This document shows, piece by piece, positions 17,664-27,139 of a stretch of 64,000 bases of DNA (within the stretch, counting starts at the first letter, position 1; the number at the start of each line of letters is the position of its first letter). A program made the position numbers and the translations under genes. Location of the stretch: NCBI RefSeq assembly GCF_001043055.1, contig NZ_JYLF01000001.1, positions 434,001-498,000 on the forward strand. Reading direction: 5' to 3'. Below the pieces are notes generated by a model, which saw only the letters and a list, made by a program, of their open reading frames with translations, had not been told where the DNA came from and did not search any database. The stretch comes from Pseudomonas weihenstephanensis (GTDB lineage Bacteria; Pseudomonadota; Gammaproteobacteria; Pseudomonadales; Pseudomonadaceae).

Positions 17664-19283
17664 TCAAGCCGCCGTAATGACATTGGCGTCAAAGCTGTCG
17701 GCTCGTGCCATTTGCCACATGCGCGAATAAAACTCCCCGTTCACTTCGCCGGTCAGCAATTCGCCGGGCTTGAGAAACACGTGGAGTTGCGAAAACAGTT
17801 TGACCTCGGTCGCCGACACGCGACGTACCAAATGTTTGGCCTGCAGTTGTGCTGGGTGTTCAAGGCCCGCGGCGGCGAGCATTTCGGCCAGGCCCTTGAG
17901 GGTGTTGCGATGGAAATGAAATACGCGCTGTGCTTTGTCCGGGACCACCAGGGCGCGCTGACGCAACGGGTCTTGTGTGGCTACGCCGGTTGGGCATTTG
18001 TTGGTGTGACACGACTGCGACTGAATACAGCCGATGGCAAACATAAAGCCGCGTGCCGAGTTGGCCCAGTCGGCGCCAATCGCCAACACGCTGGCAATAT
18101 CAAAGGCGCTGACGATCTTGCCACTGGCGCCCAGTTTGATCTTGCTGCGCAGGTTGAGGCCCACCAGGGTGTTATGCACGAATAACAACCCTTCACGCAT
18201 TGGCGCGCCCATGTGATCGGTGAACTCAACCGGTGCGGCCCCGGTGCCACCTTCTTTGCCGTCGATGACGATGAAGTCCGGCAAGATGCCGGTTTCCAGC
18301 ATGGCTTTGGCAATGCCCATGAACTCCCACGGATGGCCCAGGCAGAACTTGAAGCCCACGGGCTTGCCGCCGGACAGTTCACGCAATTGGGCGATCCACT
18401 GCATCAACTCAAGCGGTGTTGAAAACGCGCTGTGTCGTGAAGGGGAAATGCAGTCTTCACCCATCATGATGCCGCGTGTTTCAGCGATTTCTTGAGTGAC
18501 TTTATCTTTTGGCAAAATCCCGCCATGACCGGGTTTTGCTCCTTGGCTCATCTTGATTTCGATCATGCGCACTTGCGGGTTTTGCGCCTGAACGGCAAAG
18601 CGTTCCGGGTCGAAACGGCCATCGGTCGTGCGGCAGCCGAAATAGCCGCTGCCCAACTCCCACGTCAGGTCCCCGCCGTTTTCGCGGTGATATGGGCTGA
18701 TGCTGCCCTCACCCGTGTCGTGCGCAAAGTTACCCAGTTGGGCCCCTTTATTAAGTGCGCGAATCGCGTTGGCGCTCAGGGAGCCGAAACTCATGGCTGA
18801 GATGTTGAACACCGATGCACTGTAAGGCTGCGTGCACTGAGGCCCGCCGACCATCACTCTAAAACCCGCCGGGTCGCTCAAAGGGGCCGGACGCATGGAG
18901 TGCCCGATAAACTCAAAGCCTGATTGGTACACATCGATCAGGGTGCCAAATGGTTTGTCAGCACTCTCATTCTTGGCCCGTGAATACACCAGTGAGCGTT
19001 GTGCACGGGAGAAGGGCAGGGCATCGCTGTCCGATTCCAGCAGGTATTGGCGTATCTCTGGGCGAATGGTCTCAACCATGTATCGGATGTTGCCCAGGAT
19101 GGGGTAGTTACGGCGCACGGCGTGGGGGGTTTGCATCAGGTCGAAAATACCGATCAGGCTCAACACCAGGGTCACAGCAGTAAAGGGCCATAACCACTCG
19201 TGGTGCATAAACGGCAGGCTGGCGAGAGTGAAAATCACGCAAAAGGCAAAAAACGCATAACGGCTCAACAGTGACAGGCTCAT
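17664..19283 (-). CDS. FMN-binding glutamate synthase family protein (GltB-like domain)
   Basis: The 539-residue protein has two N-terminal hydrophobic helices (about 7-55). A glutamate-synthase-type FMN barrel follows: FNISAMSFGSLSANAIRALN, then KPGHGGILPKDKV, and IVIDGKEGGTGAAP. The cysteine motif CIQSQSCHTNKCPTG is where GltB binds a 3Fe-4S cluster. It lacks the glutaminase domain of true GltB. Members of this stand-alone group are common in proteobacteria and their reaction is not settled. The N-terminal helices suggest membrane attachment. The frameshifted ABM gene follows it on the same strand and may be in its transcript. Confidence 0.85.
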   Translation of the reverse strand: MSLSLLSRYAFFAFCVIFTLASLPFMHHEWLWPFTAVTLVLSLIGIFDLMQTPHAVRRNYPILGNIRYMVETIRPEIRQYLLESDSDALPFSRAQRSLVYSRAKNESADKPFGTLIDVYQSGFEFIGHSMRPAPLSDPAGFRVMVGGPQCTQPYSASVFNISAMSFGSLSANAIRALNKGAQLGNFAHDTGEGSISPYHRENGGDLTWELGSGYFGCRTTDGRFDPERFAVQAQNPQVRMIEIKMSQGAKPGHGGILPKDKVTQEIAETRGIMMGEDCISPSRHSAFSTPLELMQWIAQLRELSGGKPVGFKFCLGHPWEFMGIAKAMLETGILPDFIVIDGKEGGTGAAPVEFTDHMGAPMREGLLFVHNTLVGLNLRSKIKLGASGKIVSAFDIASVLAIGADWANSARGFMFAIGCIQSQSCHTNKCPTGVATQDPLRQRALVVPDKAQRVFHFHRNTLKGLAEMLAAAGLEHPAQLQAKHLVRRVSATEVKLFSQLHVFLKPGELLTGEVNGEFYSRMWQMARADSFDANVITAA

Positions 19284-19605
19284 ACGGTTTCCTGTTTCAG
19301 GCTTGTTTTTTCAGTCAGGCCATTGCGCCTGAAGGGCTTGTGAACTGCACAAGCGGGAACTCACGGTGTGGTCAGGACCCTCTCTTTAGCTTGGAGGTTT
19401 CCCGGGTGCGGTGTTTGCCCTGTATCAAGCAAACGTCATTACAGAAAGCAGACCAGTCATTGAACGGTATTTCGCTTGGCGCGGCATCCCGACGATAGTC
19501 GCGGGCATATAACGTGAGCGCCGAGTTGAAGCAAGTTGTCATTTGCAGGGGGGGCTGTAGTTACTGTCTAACGTTTCGAGCTTGCCTTAACGGCGGAGAC
19601 ATTTC
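19284..19605. other. 322-bp intergenic region upstream of rpmE2; one weak Zur-like site
   Basis: No gene was seen. GTTACTGTCTAAC at 19560-19572 has the GTTA and TAAC ends and the 13-bp length of a Zur box, but its centre is poor. It lies 33 bp before the L31B start. Zinc-free L31 genes are often Zur-controlled, so the site is plausible but weak. The rest of the region is featureless to me. Confidence 0.35.
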
Positions 19606-19875
19606 ATGACACCTGGCATTAACCCTGACGACCGGACAGTGCTTTTTCACGACAACGCAGCTGACGCGTACTTTCTGATCGGCTCTACGATGGACACGGA
19701 TCGCACGCATGTCCATACCGATGGCAGCACGTACCCTTTTGAGGTGCGGGATATTTCCAGCGCCTCGCATCCGGTGTACACCGGGCAGCAGCACAAGACG
19801 CAATCGGAGGGGAGGGTTGCAGGCTTTAACAAGTGTTTCGCGGGGTGTGGTTCGAAGGCCGTGGCTCAAGATTGA
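19606..19875 (+). CDS. rpmE2: 50S ribosomal protein L31 type B (zinc-independent paralogue)
   Basis: The 89-residue protein follows the type B L31 pattern: INPDDRTVLFHDNAADAYFL, then STYPFEVRDISSASHPVYTGQQ and GRVAGFNKCF. It lacks the N-terminal zinc cysteines of type A L31. Such paralogues replace the zinc-containing L31 when zinc is scarce and so free zinc. GGAG stands 8 bases before the ATG. It is a single gene convergent with the DUF4234 gene. The C-terminal CFAGCG has two cysteines, which is slightly unusual for type B but not in the canonical zinc-site position. Confidence 0.88.
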   Translation: MTPGINPDDRTVLFHDNAADAYFLIGSTMDTDRTHVHTDGSTYPFEVRDISSASHPVYTGQQHKTQSEGRVAGFNKCFAGCGSKAVAQD

Positions 19876-19923
19876 TATGCACAGGCCTAACTGGCCGCCC
19901 TCGAACGGGGCGGCCAAACATCA

Positions 19924-20391
19924 TCAAACGGTAGTGGTTTGCGTCTTGCCCTGCAAAATCTGCTGCTTGCGCAGCGCTTCAGGCAGGTCGTTGATGCAGT
20001 AGTTGATGTAATAAACGTTGAAGATGAAGGTGTAAAAACCGTTCATGCGCAGATCAATTTTGTGTTCGTTGAGTGCGTATTCTTGCAAGGCAGCCCGCGC
20101 TCGAAACGCCCACACGATGTACAAAACAGCCCCAGCAAGGCTCAAAAGGCTACCAATGAGAATCAGGGCGTTATCCCCTGTATTGCCCAGTGCACCCCCC
20201 CAGCCAATACACACCGCCAGCCAGATAAGGTAAGTAGTGTTCGCGGTTTGACGTTGAGTCACCTGATCAATGATCGTGTGGTTTTGCCATAGCCAGAGCA
20301 GGGGGTACAGGCCCGCAGTTGCAACAGCCAGCAATACCAGGTTCCAGGTTTTAGTATTAACGCGTTCTTTTAGCTCAGTGATGCTCGACAT
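19924..20391 (-). CDS. DUF4234-type membrane protein
   Basis: The 155-residue protein has three to four hydrophobic segments. It opens with the DUF4234 pattern: TKTWNLVLLAVATAGLYPLLWLW, followed later by RMNGFYTFIFNVYYINYCINDLPE. The function of this family is unknown. It is a single gene between convergent rpmE2 and the divergent NUDIX operon. Confidence 0.75.
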   Translation of the reverse strand: MSSITELKERVNTKTWNLVLLAVATAGLYPLLWLWQNHTIIDQVTQRQTANTTYLIWLAVCIGWGGALGNTGDNALILIGSLLSLAGAVLYIVWAFRARAALQEYALNEHKIDLRMNGFYTFIFNVYYINYCINDLPEALRKQQILQGKTQTTTV

Positions 20392-20609
20392 TTAAAACTC
20401 CTTTTATCCTTTGTCTCGGCGTAATTATTCACGCGCTCAATCCTTGCCTCCGGGCAGGACGGTGCGCACCTTAACAGAACCTTACAGGCAATGTTTTATT
20501 AACCATTTCAGCGGTTTGATAAACCTCTAAAAAAGGCGGATCTGTATCTTTTCAGCGAAGTCTGGCCGTGTGATCCTGCCCGCCTTCGCACTCTGAGTGG
20601 TTAATTCTT

Positions 20610-21053
20610 GTGACGCGTTCCGATCAATCTTTGCCTGTACCGACAAACATCATTCGTATCGCCGCCGCTGTGCTGATTGGTCCCGACGGCCGAACCCTGT
20701 TGGTGCGCAAGCGCGGTACTCAAGCCTTTATGCAGCCGGGTGGCAAAATTGATGCCCATGAGCAACCCATTGAAGCGCTGGCCCGGGAGCTGGAGGAAGA
20801 GCTTGCGCTCAAGATTGACCCGGTCCGCGCCACCTACCTTGGGCACTTTTGTGCACCGGCGGTGAATGAGCCAGGGTTTGAAGTGCAGGCCGAGTTGTTT
20901 TTGCTGCACATCGACGCTGACGTGGCCCCTGCTGCGGAGATCGAAGAAGTGCAATGGATTGATCCCCGTGGCGATGGCGGTTTGACCCTGGCGCCCTTGA
21001 CCGGTGATGTGATTTTGCCGTTCTACCGCCAGATTATTCCGACCTCTGCCTGA
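20610..21053 (+). CDS. NUDIX hydrolase
   Basis: The 147-residue protein has a complete Nudix box: GGKIDAHE, then ALARELEEEL (G-x5-E-x7-RE-x2-EE-x-L), which binds Mg and hydrolyses a nucleoside diphosphate bond. The substrate is not evident. The start codon is GTG. It is followed by the LysE-type exporter gene after 23 bp and the GNAT gene 12 bp later, so these three probably form an operon. Confidence 0.88.
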   Translation: MTRSDQSLPVPTNIIRIAAAVLIGPDGRTLLVRKRGTQAFMQPGGKIDAHEQPIEALARELEEELALKIDPVRATYLGHFCAPAVNEPGFEVQAELFLLHIDADVAPAAEIEEVQWIDPRGDGGLTLAPLTGDVILPFYRQIIPTSA

Positions 21054-21076
21054 TTGAATGCCGATAAGGACCCTTG

Positions 21077-21715
21077 ATGATTGCTGCCCACGATGTGCTG
21101 ATTTTCACTGCGGCGTGTTTGCTGATGGTGCTGACACCGGGGCCAAACATGATCTATCTGATTTCGCGTTCGATCTGTCAGGGGCGCGCAGCAGGGGTGA
21201 CGTCTTTGGTGGGGGTGGTGGCGGGTTTCTTTGTTCACATGCTCGCCGCTGCGGTCGGGCTGACGGCTGTGTTTTTGGCTGTGCCGATGGCCTATGAGGC
21301 CTTGAAATGGGCAGGTGCTCTCTATCTGTTGTGGATGGCCTGGCAGGCGGTTAGACCCGGCGCACGTTCGCCGTTTGAGGCCCGTGAGCTGGTGCCGGAT
21401 TCGTCTTCGAAACTGGTCGCCATGGGCTTTTTGACCAGTGTGCTAAACCCCAAGGTGGCGCTGTTTTACCTCTCGATTCTGCCGCAGTTCATCAGCCCGG
21501 CTCACGGCTCGATGTTTATCCAAAGTATCCTGTTGGGCCTTATTCAAATCAGCGTCAGTTTTACCGTCAACTTGCTGATTGCCTTGTTCGCCTCGGGGAT
21601 CGCCGTCTGGTTTGTACGCAACCCGTTATGGTTGGCCGTGCAGCGTTATGTGATGGGGTTCGTCTTGGCGGCGCTGGCGGTGAGGCTGATGCTCGAACAA
21701 CGTAAAACGCTATGA
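21077..21715 (+). CDS. LysE-family amino acid / metabolite exporter
   Basis: The 212-residue protein has six predicted helices and the LysE/RhtB start: DVLIFTAACLLMVLTPGPNMIYLISRS, in which TPGPNM is diagnostic. These inner membrane proteins export amino acids or derivatives. AAGGA ends 6 bases before the ATG at 21077, which favours this over an upstream TTG. It is the middle gene of the NUDIX-LysE-GNAT run; the pairing of exporter and acetyltransferase suggests detoxification, but the substrate is unknown. Confidence 0.88.
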   Translation: MIAAHDVLIFTAACLLMVLTPGPNMIYLISRSICQGRAAGVTSLVGVVAGFFVHMLAAAVGLTAVFLAVPMAYEALKWAGALYLLWMAWQAVRPGARSPFEARELVPDSSSKLVAMGFLTSVLNPKVALFYLSILPQFISPAHGSMFIQSILLGLIQISVSFTVNLLIALFASGIAVWFVRNPLWLAVQRYVMGFVLAALAVRLMLEQRKTL

Positions 21716-21727
21716 CGTGGACCCTCA

Positions 21728-22249
21728 ATGGCTATAGAACTGCTTGATCCTTCACACGCCGCTGGCTATTGCCGCTTGATGCTAGAGGCCTATGAACGAC
21801 ACCCTGAGGCGTTTGTCTCCACGATTACCCGGCGAGATCTCGTGCCGCTGAGCTGGTGGCAATCGCAGCTGGATGACGAATTCAGTGAGCTGTACGGCGC
21901 ATTTATTGAGGGCGAGTTGGTGGGGATCGTCGGCCTGGCCTTTGAGCCGTGGGCAGAGGCGCAGCACAAGGCCACCTTGTTTGGCTTATATGTGTGCGAA
22001 CGCTTCAGAGGTCAAGGGTTGGGCGAGCAATTGGTGCAGGCGGTCGTGTCTCTGGCTGAGCAAGAACCCGATATCAAAGTGATTGAACTCACCGTCAGCG
22101 CCAATAGCACGGCGGCGCTGGCGTTGTACAAGCGTTGCGGGTTTGAACAGTCGGGGCTGGAGGATTGTGCGATTAGGGTGGGGGAAGACTATTACGACCG
22201 CGTGCATATGCGCCGCCGGCTGACGGTTGCCGAGCACAAAACCCTGTAG
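21728..22249 (+). CDS. GNAT-family N-acetyltransferase
   Basis: The 173-residue protein carries the GNAT acetyl-CoA motif GLYVCERFRGQGLGEQLV (R/Q-x2-G-x-G/A) and the following LTVSANSTAALALYKRCGF. The substrate cannot be told. It starts 12 bp after the LysE gene and ends in an intergenic repeat. Confidence 0.88.
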   Translation: MAIELLDPSHAAGYCRLMLEAYERHPEAFVSTITRRDLVPLSWWQSQLDDEFSELYGAFIEGELVGIVGLAFEPWAEAQHKATLFGLYVCERFRGQGLGEQLVQAVVSLAEQEPDIKVIELTVSANSTAALALYKRCGFEQSGLEDCAIRVGEDYYDRVHMRRRLTVAEHKTL

Positions 22250-22316
22250 GCGTTGGCGCAGCTGCGATCTGTTGGTTTTCAAGATCAAAAGAGCGCAGCC
22301 AATGGCGTTTGCGAGG
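22245..22316. repeat. degenerate palindromic repeat, fluorescens-type (copy 1)
   Basis: The segment runs CCTGTAGGCGTTGG, GCTGCGATCTGTTG, AAGATCAAAAG, GCGCAGCC. It is an imperfect hairpin whose loop and arms match, in opposite orientation, the repeat at 25671-25736. CTGCGATC with a paired AAGATCAAAAGATCGCAG is typical of an abundant repeat in P. fluorescens-group genomes, as I remember it. It lies between the convergent GNAT and metR genes and overlaps the end of GNAT. Confidence 0.65.
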
Positions 22317-22317
22317 T

Positions 22318-23235
22318 TTAGCGCACGGCGCTGACGCCATCCAGCGTCGAGAACGAGGTGTCTTTGGCGGTGAGCAAGAAGTCGCGCATGTACGGCGCAT
22401 CCAGCATGTCTGCGCGAATCGCTGCATACAGCGTGGCGAACAACCCTTTTTCTCCCAAGCGCTTGGCTTTCACGTAACCCCGTGAACTGTATTCATGCAG
22501 CGCCCAGTGCGGCATCCCGCATACACCTCGGCCGCTGGCCACCAGTTGCATCATCATGACCGTCAACTCTGAGGTACGTACTTGTGCGGGCTCTACGTCA
22601 GCCGGTTCCAGAAAGCGGGTAAAGATGTCGAGTCGGTCACGCTCCACCGGGTAGGTGATGAGAATTTCGGTACTCAAGTCTTCAGGCACGATAAATGGCT
22701 TGCTGGCCAGCGGGTGCTGATTGGCAACGGCCAGCATGGCTTCGTAGGTGAACAGCGGCACGTACGTTAGACCTGCAATCTCTTGTGGGTCAGAGGTGAC
22801 CACCAAATCCAGATCGCCGCGCGCCAGCGCTGGGAGCGGGGCGAACGCGAAGCCTGATGCCAGGTCCAGTTCAACCTCGGGCCACGCATCACGGAACTGG
22901 TCGATGGTGGGCATCAACCACTGGAAGCAGCTGTGGCATTCAATCGCCATGTGCAAGCGGCCCGCGGTACCCCCGACCAGGCGCGCTATATCTCGCTCTG
23001 CACCCCGCAGTAGCGGCAACATGGCGTCGGCCAGTTGCAGCAGGCGCAGACCCGCACTGGTGAAGCGCACAGGTTTGGTTTTGCGCACGAACAACGGCAT
23101 GCCCATGCGTTCTTCCAGCTCTTTGAACTGATGAGACAGGGCCGACTGGGTCAAGTGCAGGCGCTCTGCCGCCTCGACCAGGCTGTCGGATTCGCGCAAG
23201 GCGTGCAGGGTTTTGAGGTGACGAATTTCCAGCAC
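22318..23235 (-). CDS. metR: LysR-type regulator MetR
   Basis: The 305-residue LysR protein starts LEIRHLKTLHALRESDSLVEAAERLHLTQSALSHQFKELEERMGM, the MetR helix-turn-helix. An effector domain follows that in MetR binds homocysteine. The start is the GTG at 23233-23235: GGAG lies just upstream and the family begins at M-LEIRHL. Frames reaching further upstream add non-conserved residues. It is divergent from metE, as in enterics, and a TGAG-N5-CTCA dyad lies between them. It is expected to activate metE when homocysteine is high. Confidence 0.93.
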   Translation of the reverse strand: MLEIRHLKTLHALRESDSLVEAAERLHLTQSALSHQFKELEERMGMPLFVRKTKPVRFTSAGLRLLQLADAMLPLLRGAERDIARLVGGTAGRLHMAIECHSCFQWLMPTIDQFRDAWPEVELDLASGFAFAPLPALARGDLDLVVTSDPQEIAGLTYVPLFTYEAMLAVANQHPLASKPFIVPEDLSTEILITYPVERDRLDIFTRFLEPADVEPAQVRTSELTVMMMQLVASGRGVCGMPHWALHEYSSRGYVKAKRLGEKGLFATLYAAIRADMLDAPYMRDFLLTAKDTSFSTLDGVSAVR

Positions 23236-23276
23236 GGGTGCTCCATGAGTAATTTTGATGATGAACACGAAAACGT

Positions 23277-23289
23277 TGAGTTTGTCTCA
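23277..23289. promoter_or_regulatory. putative MetR binding site between metR and metE
   Basis: TGAG-TTTGT-CTCA is a perfect dyad with the 4-5-4 layout of the known MetR site TGAA-N5-TTCA. It lies 54 bp before the metE ATG and 42 bp before the metR start, a natural place for shared control. Confidence 0.65.
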
Positions 23290-23342
23290 TGTTGATGCGT
23301 CTGTCGATAATTGGGCCATTACTGACATGGAGGAATGCCGTT

Positions 23343-25655
23343 ATGGCCCTGGCTCACAATCTTGGTTTCCCACGCATCGGCGCGGATCGCGAACTGAAAA
23401 AAGCCCTTGAAGCCTACTGGAAAGGCGATATCGATCAAGCCGCACTTAACGCCGTGGGCCGTGAATTGCGCGCCAAACACTGGCAACTGCAAAAAGATGC
23501 AGGCATTGACCTGGTGCCGGTCGGCGACTTCGCCTGGTACGACCAGGTGTTGACCCATTCGCTGATGTTTGGCGCGATTCCAGAACGCTTTTCCAGCACC
23601 CTCGATGACGAAGGCCGCCCGACCCTGGACACCTTGTTTGCCATGGCCCGTGGCGCGAGCCAGAGCTGCTGCGGTGGCGAGCACAGCCAAGGCCAGTATG
23701 CTCAGGAACTGACCAAGTGGTTTGACACCAACTACCACTACCTCGTGCCGGAATTGAGCCTTGATCAGCGTTTTGAACTGAGCTGGAACGAACTGTTTGA
23801 AGAAACTGCTGAGGCGCTTGCACTGGGGCATCAAGCCAAGCCGGTCATCATCGGTCCGCTGACCTACCTGTGGCTGGGCAAGGCCAAAGGCGATGAGTTC
23901 AACAAACTCGACCTGCTGGAAAACCTGCTGCCGGTCTACGGTGAAATCCTGACCCGCTTGGCCGAACAAGGGGTTGAGTGGGTACAGATTGACGAGCCGA
24001 TTCTGTCACTCGACTTACCGCAAGAATGGAAAAACGCCTTCGAGCGCGCCTACCACATCCTTCAGTACTCCCCGCTAAAGAAGTTGGTTGCTACGTATTT
24101 CAGCGGCTTGGAAGACAACCTCGGCCTGGCGGTCAGCTTGCCGGTTGAAGGGCTGCATGTAGACCTGGTGCGTGCGCCAGACCAGTTGAACGCGATTCTG
24201 GATCGCTTGCCGACCTATAAAGTGTTGTCGCTGGGCCTGGTAAACGGCCGTAACGTATGGCGTTGCGACCTGGAAAACGCGCTGGCGCAACTGCAACAAG
24301 CCGAAGAGCGTTTTGGTGACAACCTGTGGGTCGCGGGTTCGTGCTCATTGCTGCACAGCCCGGTAGACCTGGAGCGCGAAACCAAGCTCGATGCCGAGCT
24401 GAAAAGCTGGCTGGCGTTCGCTAAACAAAAATGCGGCGAAATAGCTGTTTTGCGTGATGCGCTGAATAAACCGCACGACGCCAGCGTGCAAAAAGCCCTG
24501 GCCGAAAGTCGGGCCGTGCAAGAAAGCCGCGCCAAGTCGCCGCGTATTCACAAGCCCGCCGTCCAAGCGCGCCTTGGCGCGATCAGCGAGGCGGATAGCC
24601 AGCGTCATTCGCCGTTTGCTGCACGCATTGAAGTACAGCGGGCGCGTTTGAACCTGCCAGCCTTTCCGACCACCACCATCGGTTCATTCCCGCAAACCGC
24701 TTCTATTCGTCTGGCGCGCCAGTCCTACAAGCAAGGCAAATTGTCGGTCAGTGAATACACCGAAGCCATGCACAGTGAAATTCGTAATGCAGTAGAGACA
24801 CAAGAACGTCTGGGGCTGGATGTCTTGGTACACGGCGAGGCCGAGCGCAACGACATGGTGGAGTACTTTGCCGAACAACTGGATGGCTATGTATTCACCC
24901 AATATGGCTGGGTGCAAAGCTACGGTTCGCGGTGCGTGAAACCGGCGATCATCTTCGGCGACCTGAGTCGTCCGAAAGCCATGACCGTGGAATGGATCAA
25001 ATACGCCCAGGGCCTGACCGAGAAAGTCATGAAGGGCATGCTGACCGGGCCGGTGACTATGCTGATGTGGTCCTTCCCCCGCGAAGATGTGTCGCGCAAG
25101 GAGCAGGCGCAACAGCTGGCATTGGCCATTCGTGACGAAGTGGTCGACCTGGAAAAAGCCGGGATAAAAATTGTGCAAATCGACGAAGCAGCATTCCGAG
25201 AGGGCTTACCGCTGCGCCGTGCGCAGTGGCAGGAGTACCTGGATTGGGCGGTCGAAGCGTTCCGTCTGTGTGCCTCGGGCGTGGGGGATCAAACCCAGAT
25301 TCACACCCACATGTGCTACAGCGAGTTCAACGATGTGATCAAGTCGATTGCCGAGATGGACGCTGACGTCATCACGATTGAGACCTCCCGTTCGGACATG
25401 GAATTGCTGGACGCCTTTGAAGCGTTCGACTACCCGAACGACATTGGCCCAGGGGTGTATGACATCCATTCGCCACGGGTGCCGGACACGGCCGAAATGG
25501 TCAAGTTGCTGAGCAAGGCTGCGCAGCGTATCCCGGCGCAGCGGCTGTGGGTGAACCCGGACTGCGGCCTCAAAACCCGCGCCTGGGCCGAGACGGAAGC
25601 CGCGTTGATCAACATGGTGGCCGCAGCACGTCAGTTGCGCGCCGAGGTGGCTTAA
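23343..25655 (+). CDS. metE: cobalamin-independent methionine synthase
   Basis: The 770-residue enzyme transfers a methyl group from 5-methyltetrahydropteroyl-triglutamate to homocysteine. The N-terminal barrel begins [20 protein letters not shown]. The catalytic barrel contains [12 protein letters not shown], and the zinc ligands lie in [11 protein letters not shown] and [15 protein letters not shown] lies 8 bases before the ATG at 23343; in-frame codons upstream are not conserved. It is divergent from metR. No cobalamin riboswitch was seen in the leader. Confidence 0.97.
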   Translation: MALAHNLGFPRIGADRELKKALEAYWKGDIDQAALNAVGRELRAKHWQLQKDAGIDLVPVGDFAWYDQVLTHSLMFGAIPERFSSTLDDEGRPTLDTLFAMARGASQSCCGGEHSQGQYAQELTKWFDTNYHYLVPELSLDQRFELSWNELFEETAEALALGHQAKPVIIGPLTYLWLGKAKGDEFNKLDLLENLLPVYGEILTRLAEQGVEWVQIDEPILSLDLPQEWKNAFERAYHILQYSPLKKLVATYFSGLEDNLGLAVSLPVEGLHVDLVRAPDQLNAILDRLPTYKVLSLGLVNGRNVWRCDLENALAQLQQAEERFGDNLWVAGSCSLLHSPVDLERETKLDAELKSWLAFAKQKCGEIAVLRDALNKPHDASVQKALAESRAVQESRAKSPRIHKPAVQARLGAISEADSQRHSPFAARIEVQRARLNLPAFPTTTIGSFPQTASIRLARQSYKQGKLSVSEYTEAMHSEIRNAVETQERLGLDVLVHGEAERNDMVEYFAEQLDGYVFTQYGWVQSYGSRCVKPAIIFGDLSRPKAMTVEWIKYAQGLTEKVMKGMLTGPVTMLMWSFPREDVSRKEQAQQLALAIRDEVVDLEKAGIKIVQIDEAAFREGLPLRRAQWQEYLDWAVEAFRLCASGVGDQTQIHTHMCYSEFNDVIKSIAEMDADVITIETSRSDMELLDAFEAFDYPNDIGPGVYDIHSPRVPDTAEMVKLLSKAAQRIPAQRLWVNPDCGLKTRAWAETEAALINMVAAARQLRAEVA

Positions 25656-25670
25656 GGCCGCACGTTATGC

Positions 25671-25736
25671 AGGCGCTGATGCAGGCAGTCATCTTTTGAT
25701 CTTCAAATCAACAGATCGCAGCCTGCATCAGCGCCT
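25671..25736. repeat. palindromic repeat after metE (copy 2); probable terminator
   Basis: Perfect 16-bp arms (AGGCGCTGATGCAGGC at 25671-25686 and its complement at 25721-25736) enclose a 34-base loop that itself holds TTGAT/ATCAA. The element is the reverse-orientation relative of the repeat at 22245-22316. It separates convergent metE and the response regulator gene. Confidence 0.8.
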
Positions 25737-25747
25737 ACAGGGTTTGG

Positions 25748-27139
25748 TTAGCGCACGATTTTTTCGACATGGATATCGAGTTTTTTCAGGCGATACCAAA
25801 AGCTTCGTTCTGAAATGCCGATGAGCTGCGCCGCCGCCGCTTGCACGCCGTTGGCCTGTTGCAAAGCCGCGAGAATGTAGGCCTTTTCAACCTCGGCCAA
25901 CGCCGCTTCCAGGTCCGGTGGCACACTGGGGCCAGACTCCAGCACGCTACATTGTTGATTGGGTTGTGCGGTAAACAAATACGGCGGCAGGTCGCTGTCT
26001 TCAATGGTGCTGCTGGTGGCCACAATGGTGGCGCGCTCGACGCAATTTTGCAGCTCGCGGATGTTGCCCGGCCAGTTGTATTCGGCCATGGCCTGTAAGG
26101 CATCTGGACTGAACCCGGTGATACGTTTACCTGCCGTTGCCCCCAGGTTATGCGCAAAGTGCCGCGCCAGCGGTGCGATGTCTTCTATGCGCTCGCGCAA
26201 GGCGGGCAGTTGGATCGGAAACACGTTCAAACGGTAGTACAAGTCTTCGCGAAACTCCTTGTTGGCGACCGCTTCGAGCAGGTTTTTGTGGGTGGCTGCA
26301 ATCACCCGTACATCCACCTTGCGCTCACGCGGATCACCCACGGGTTCGATCACACGCTCTTGCAGGGCACGCAAAATCTTCGCCTGCAACGCCAGTGGCA
26401 TATCGCCGACTTCATCGAGGAACAACGTGCCCTTGTCCGCCTGCATGAAGCGTCCTACACGGTCGGTGACCGCGCCAGTGAATGCGCCTTTGCGATGGCC
26501 AAACATCTCGCTTTCCAGCAGCCCTTCAGGAATGGCCGCACAGTTAACCGCGACAAACGGTTTGTCGGCGCGGCTGCCATGTTTGTGAATGGCGCGTGCC
26601 ACCATCTCTTTGCCCGTGCCGCTTTCGCCGGTGAGCAAAATGGTCGCGCTACTGTCGCGTACTGAGTCAATGGCCTGCAACACACGGCGAAAGCTGGGGC
26701 TGTCGCCCATCAGGCTGTCGAAGGGCTGGTGTTGGTCCAGTTCGGCCCGCATGCGTGCGTTGTCACGCAGGATGTCGCGAAATTGCAGGGCTTTGTGGAC
26801 AGTAATGTCCAGTTCGTCGATGTCGAAGGGCTTGGCGATGTAGTCATAGGCGCCGTTGCGCATGGACTGCACGGCATTTTTTACCGTGCTGTAGGCGGTC
26901 ATCACGATCACCGGCAGGTGCGAATAACGCTGTTTGACTTCGGCCAGCAGTTGCGGCCCGTCCATGCCCGGCATGCGCCAATCGCTGATGACCAGGTCGA
27001 TGTCTTCTTGCTCAAGAATGGCCAGTGCTTGTACCCCGTTGCTCGCTGTGAACACGTGCACGTCATTCTGGCTGAGCGCTGAGCTGAGCAGGTCACACAA
27101 CTTCGGTTCGTCGTCCACCACCAGCACGTTATGACTCAT
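25748..27139 (-). CDS. sigma-54-dependent response regulator (NtrC family, MifR-like)
   Basis: The 463-residue protein has a receiver domain (NVLVVDDEPKLCDLL; phospho-Asp about 54 in ISDWRMPGMDG). The AAA+ sigma-54 domain has GESGTGKE, the GAFTGA loop and TLFLDEVGDM. A C-terminal Fis-type helix-turn-helix ends in GISERSFWYRLKKL. It activates sigma-54 promoters after phosphorylation. It overlaps the kinase gene by 4 bases. It resembles P. aeruginosa MifR, which controls 2-oxoglutarate use, but that link is from memory of the family and no transporter target is adjacent. Confidence 0.9.
   Translation of the reverse strand: MSHNVLVVDDEPKLCDLLSSALSQNDVHVFTASNGVQALAILEQEDIDLVISDWRMPGMDGPQLLAEVKQRYSHLPVIVMTAYSTVKNAVQSMRNGAYDYIAKPFDIDELDITVHKALQFRDILRDNARMRAELDQHQPFDSLMGDSPSFRRVLQAIDSVRDSSATILLTGESGTGKEMVARAIHKHGSRADKPFVAVNCAAIPEGLLESEMFGHRKGAFTGAVTDRVGRFMQADKGTLFLDEVGDMPLALQAKILRALQERVIEPVGDPRERKVDVRVIAATHKNLLEAVANKEFREDLYYRLNVFPIQLPALRERIEDIAPLARHFAHNLGATAGKRITGFSPDALQAMAEYNWPGNIRELQNCVERATIVATSSTIEDSDLPPYLFTAQPNQQCSVLESGPSVPPDLEAALAEVEKAYILAALQQANGVQAAAAQLIGISERSFWYRLKKLDIHVEKIVR

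Noticed and set aside
19284..19605. riboswitch or small RNA in the gap before rpmE2
   Set aside because: No recognised conserved fold or paired core could be found by eye.
23236..23342. cobalamin riboswitch before metE
   Set aside because: The gap is only 107 bp and contains no B12-box-like sequence.
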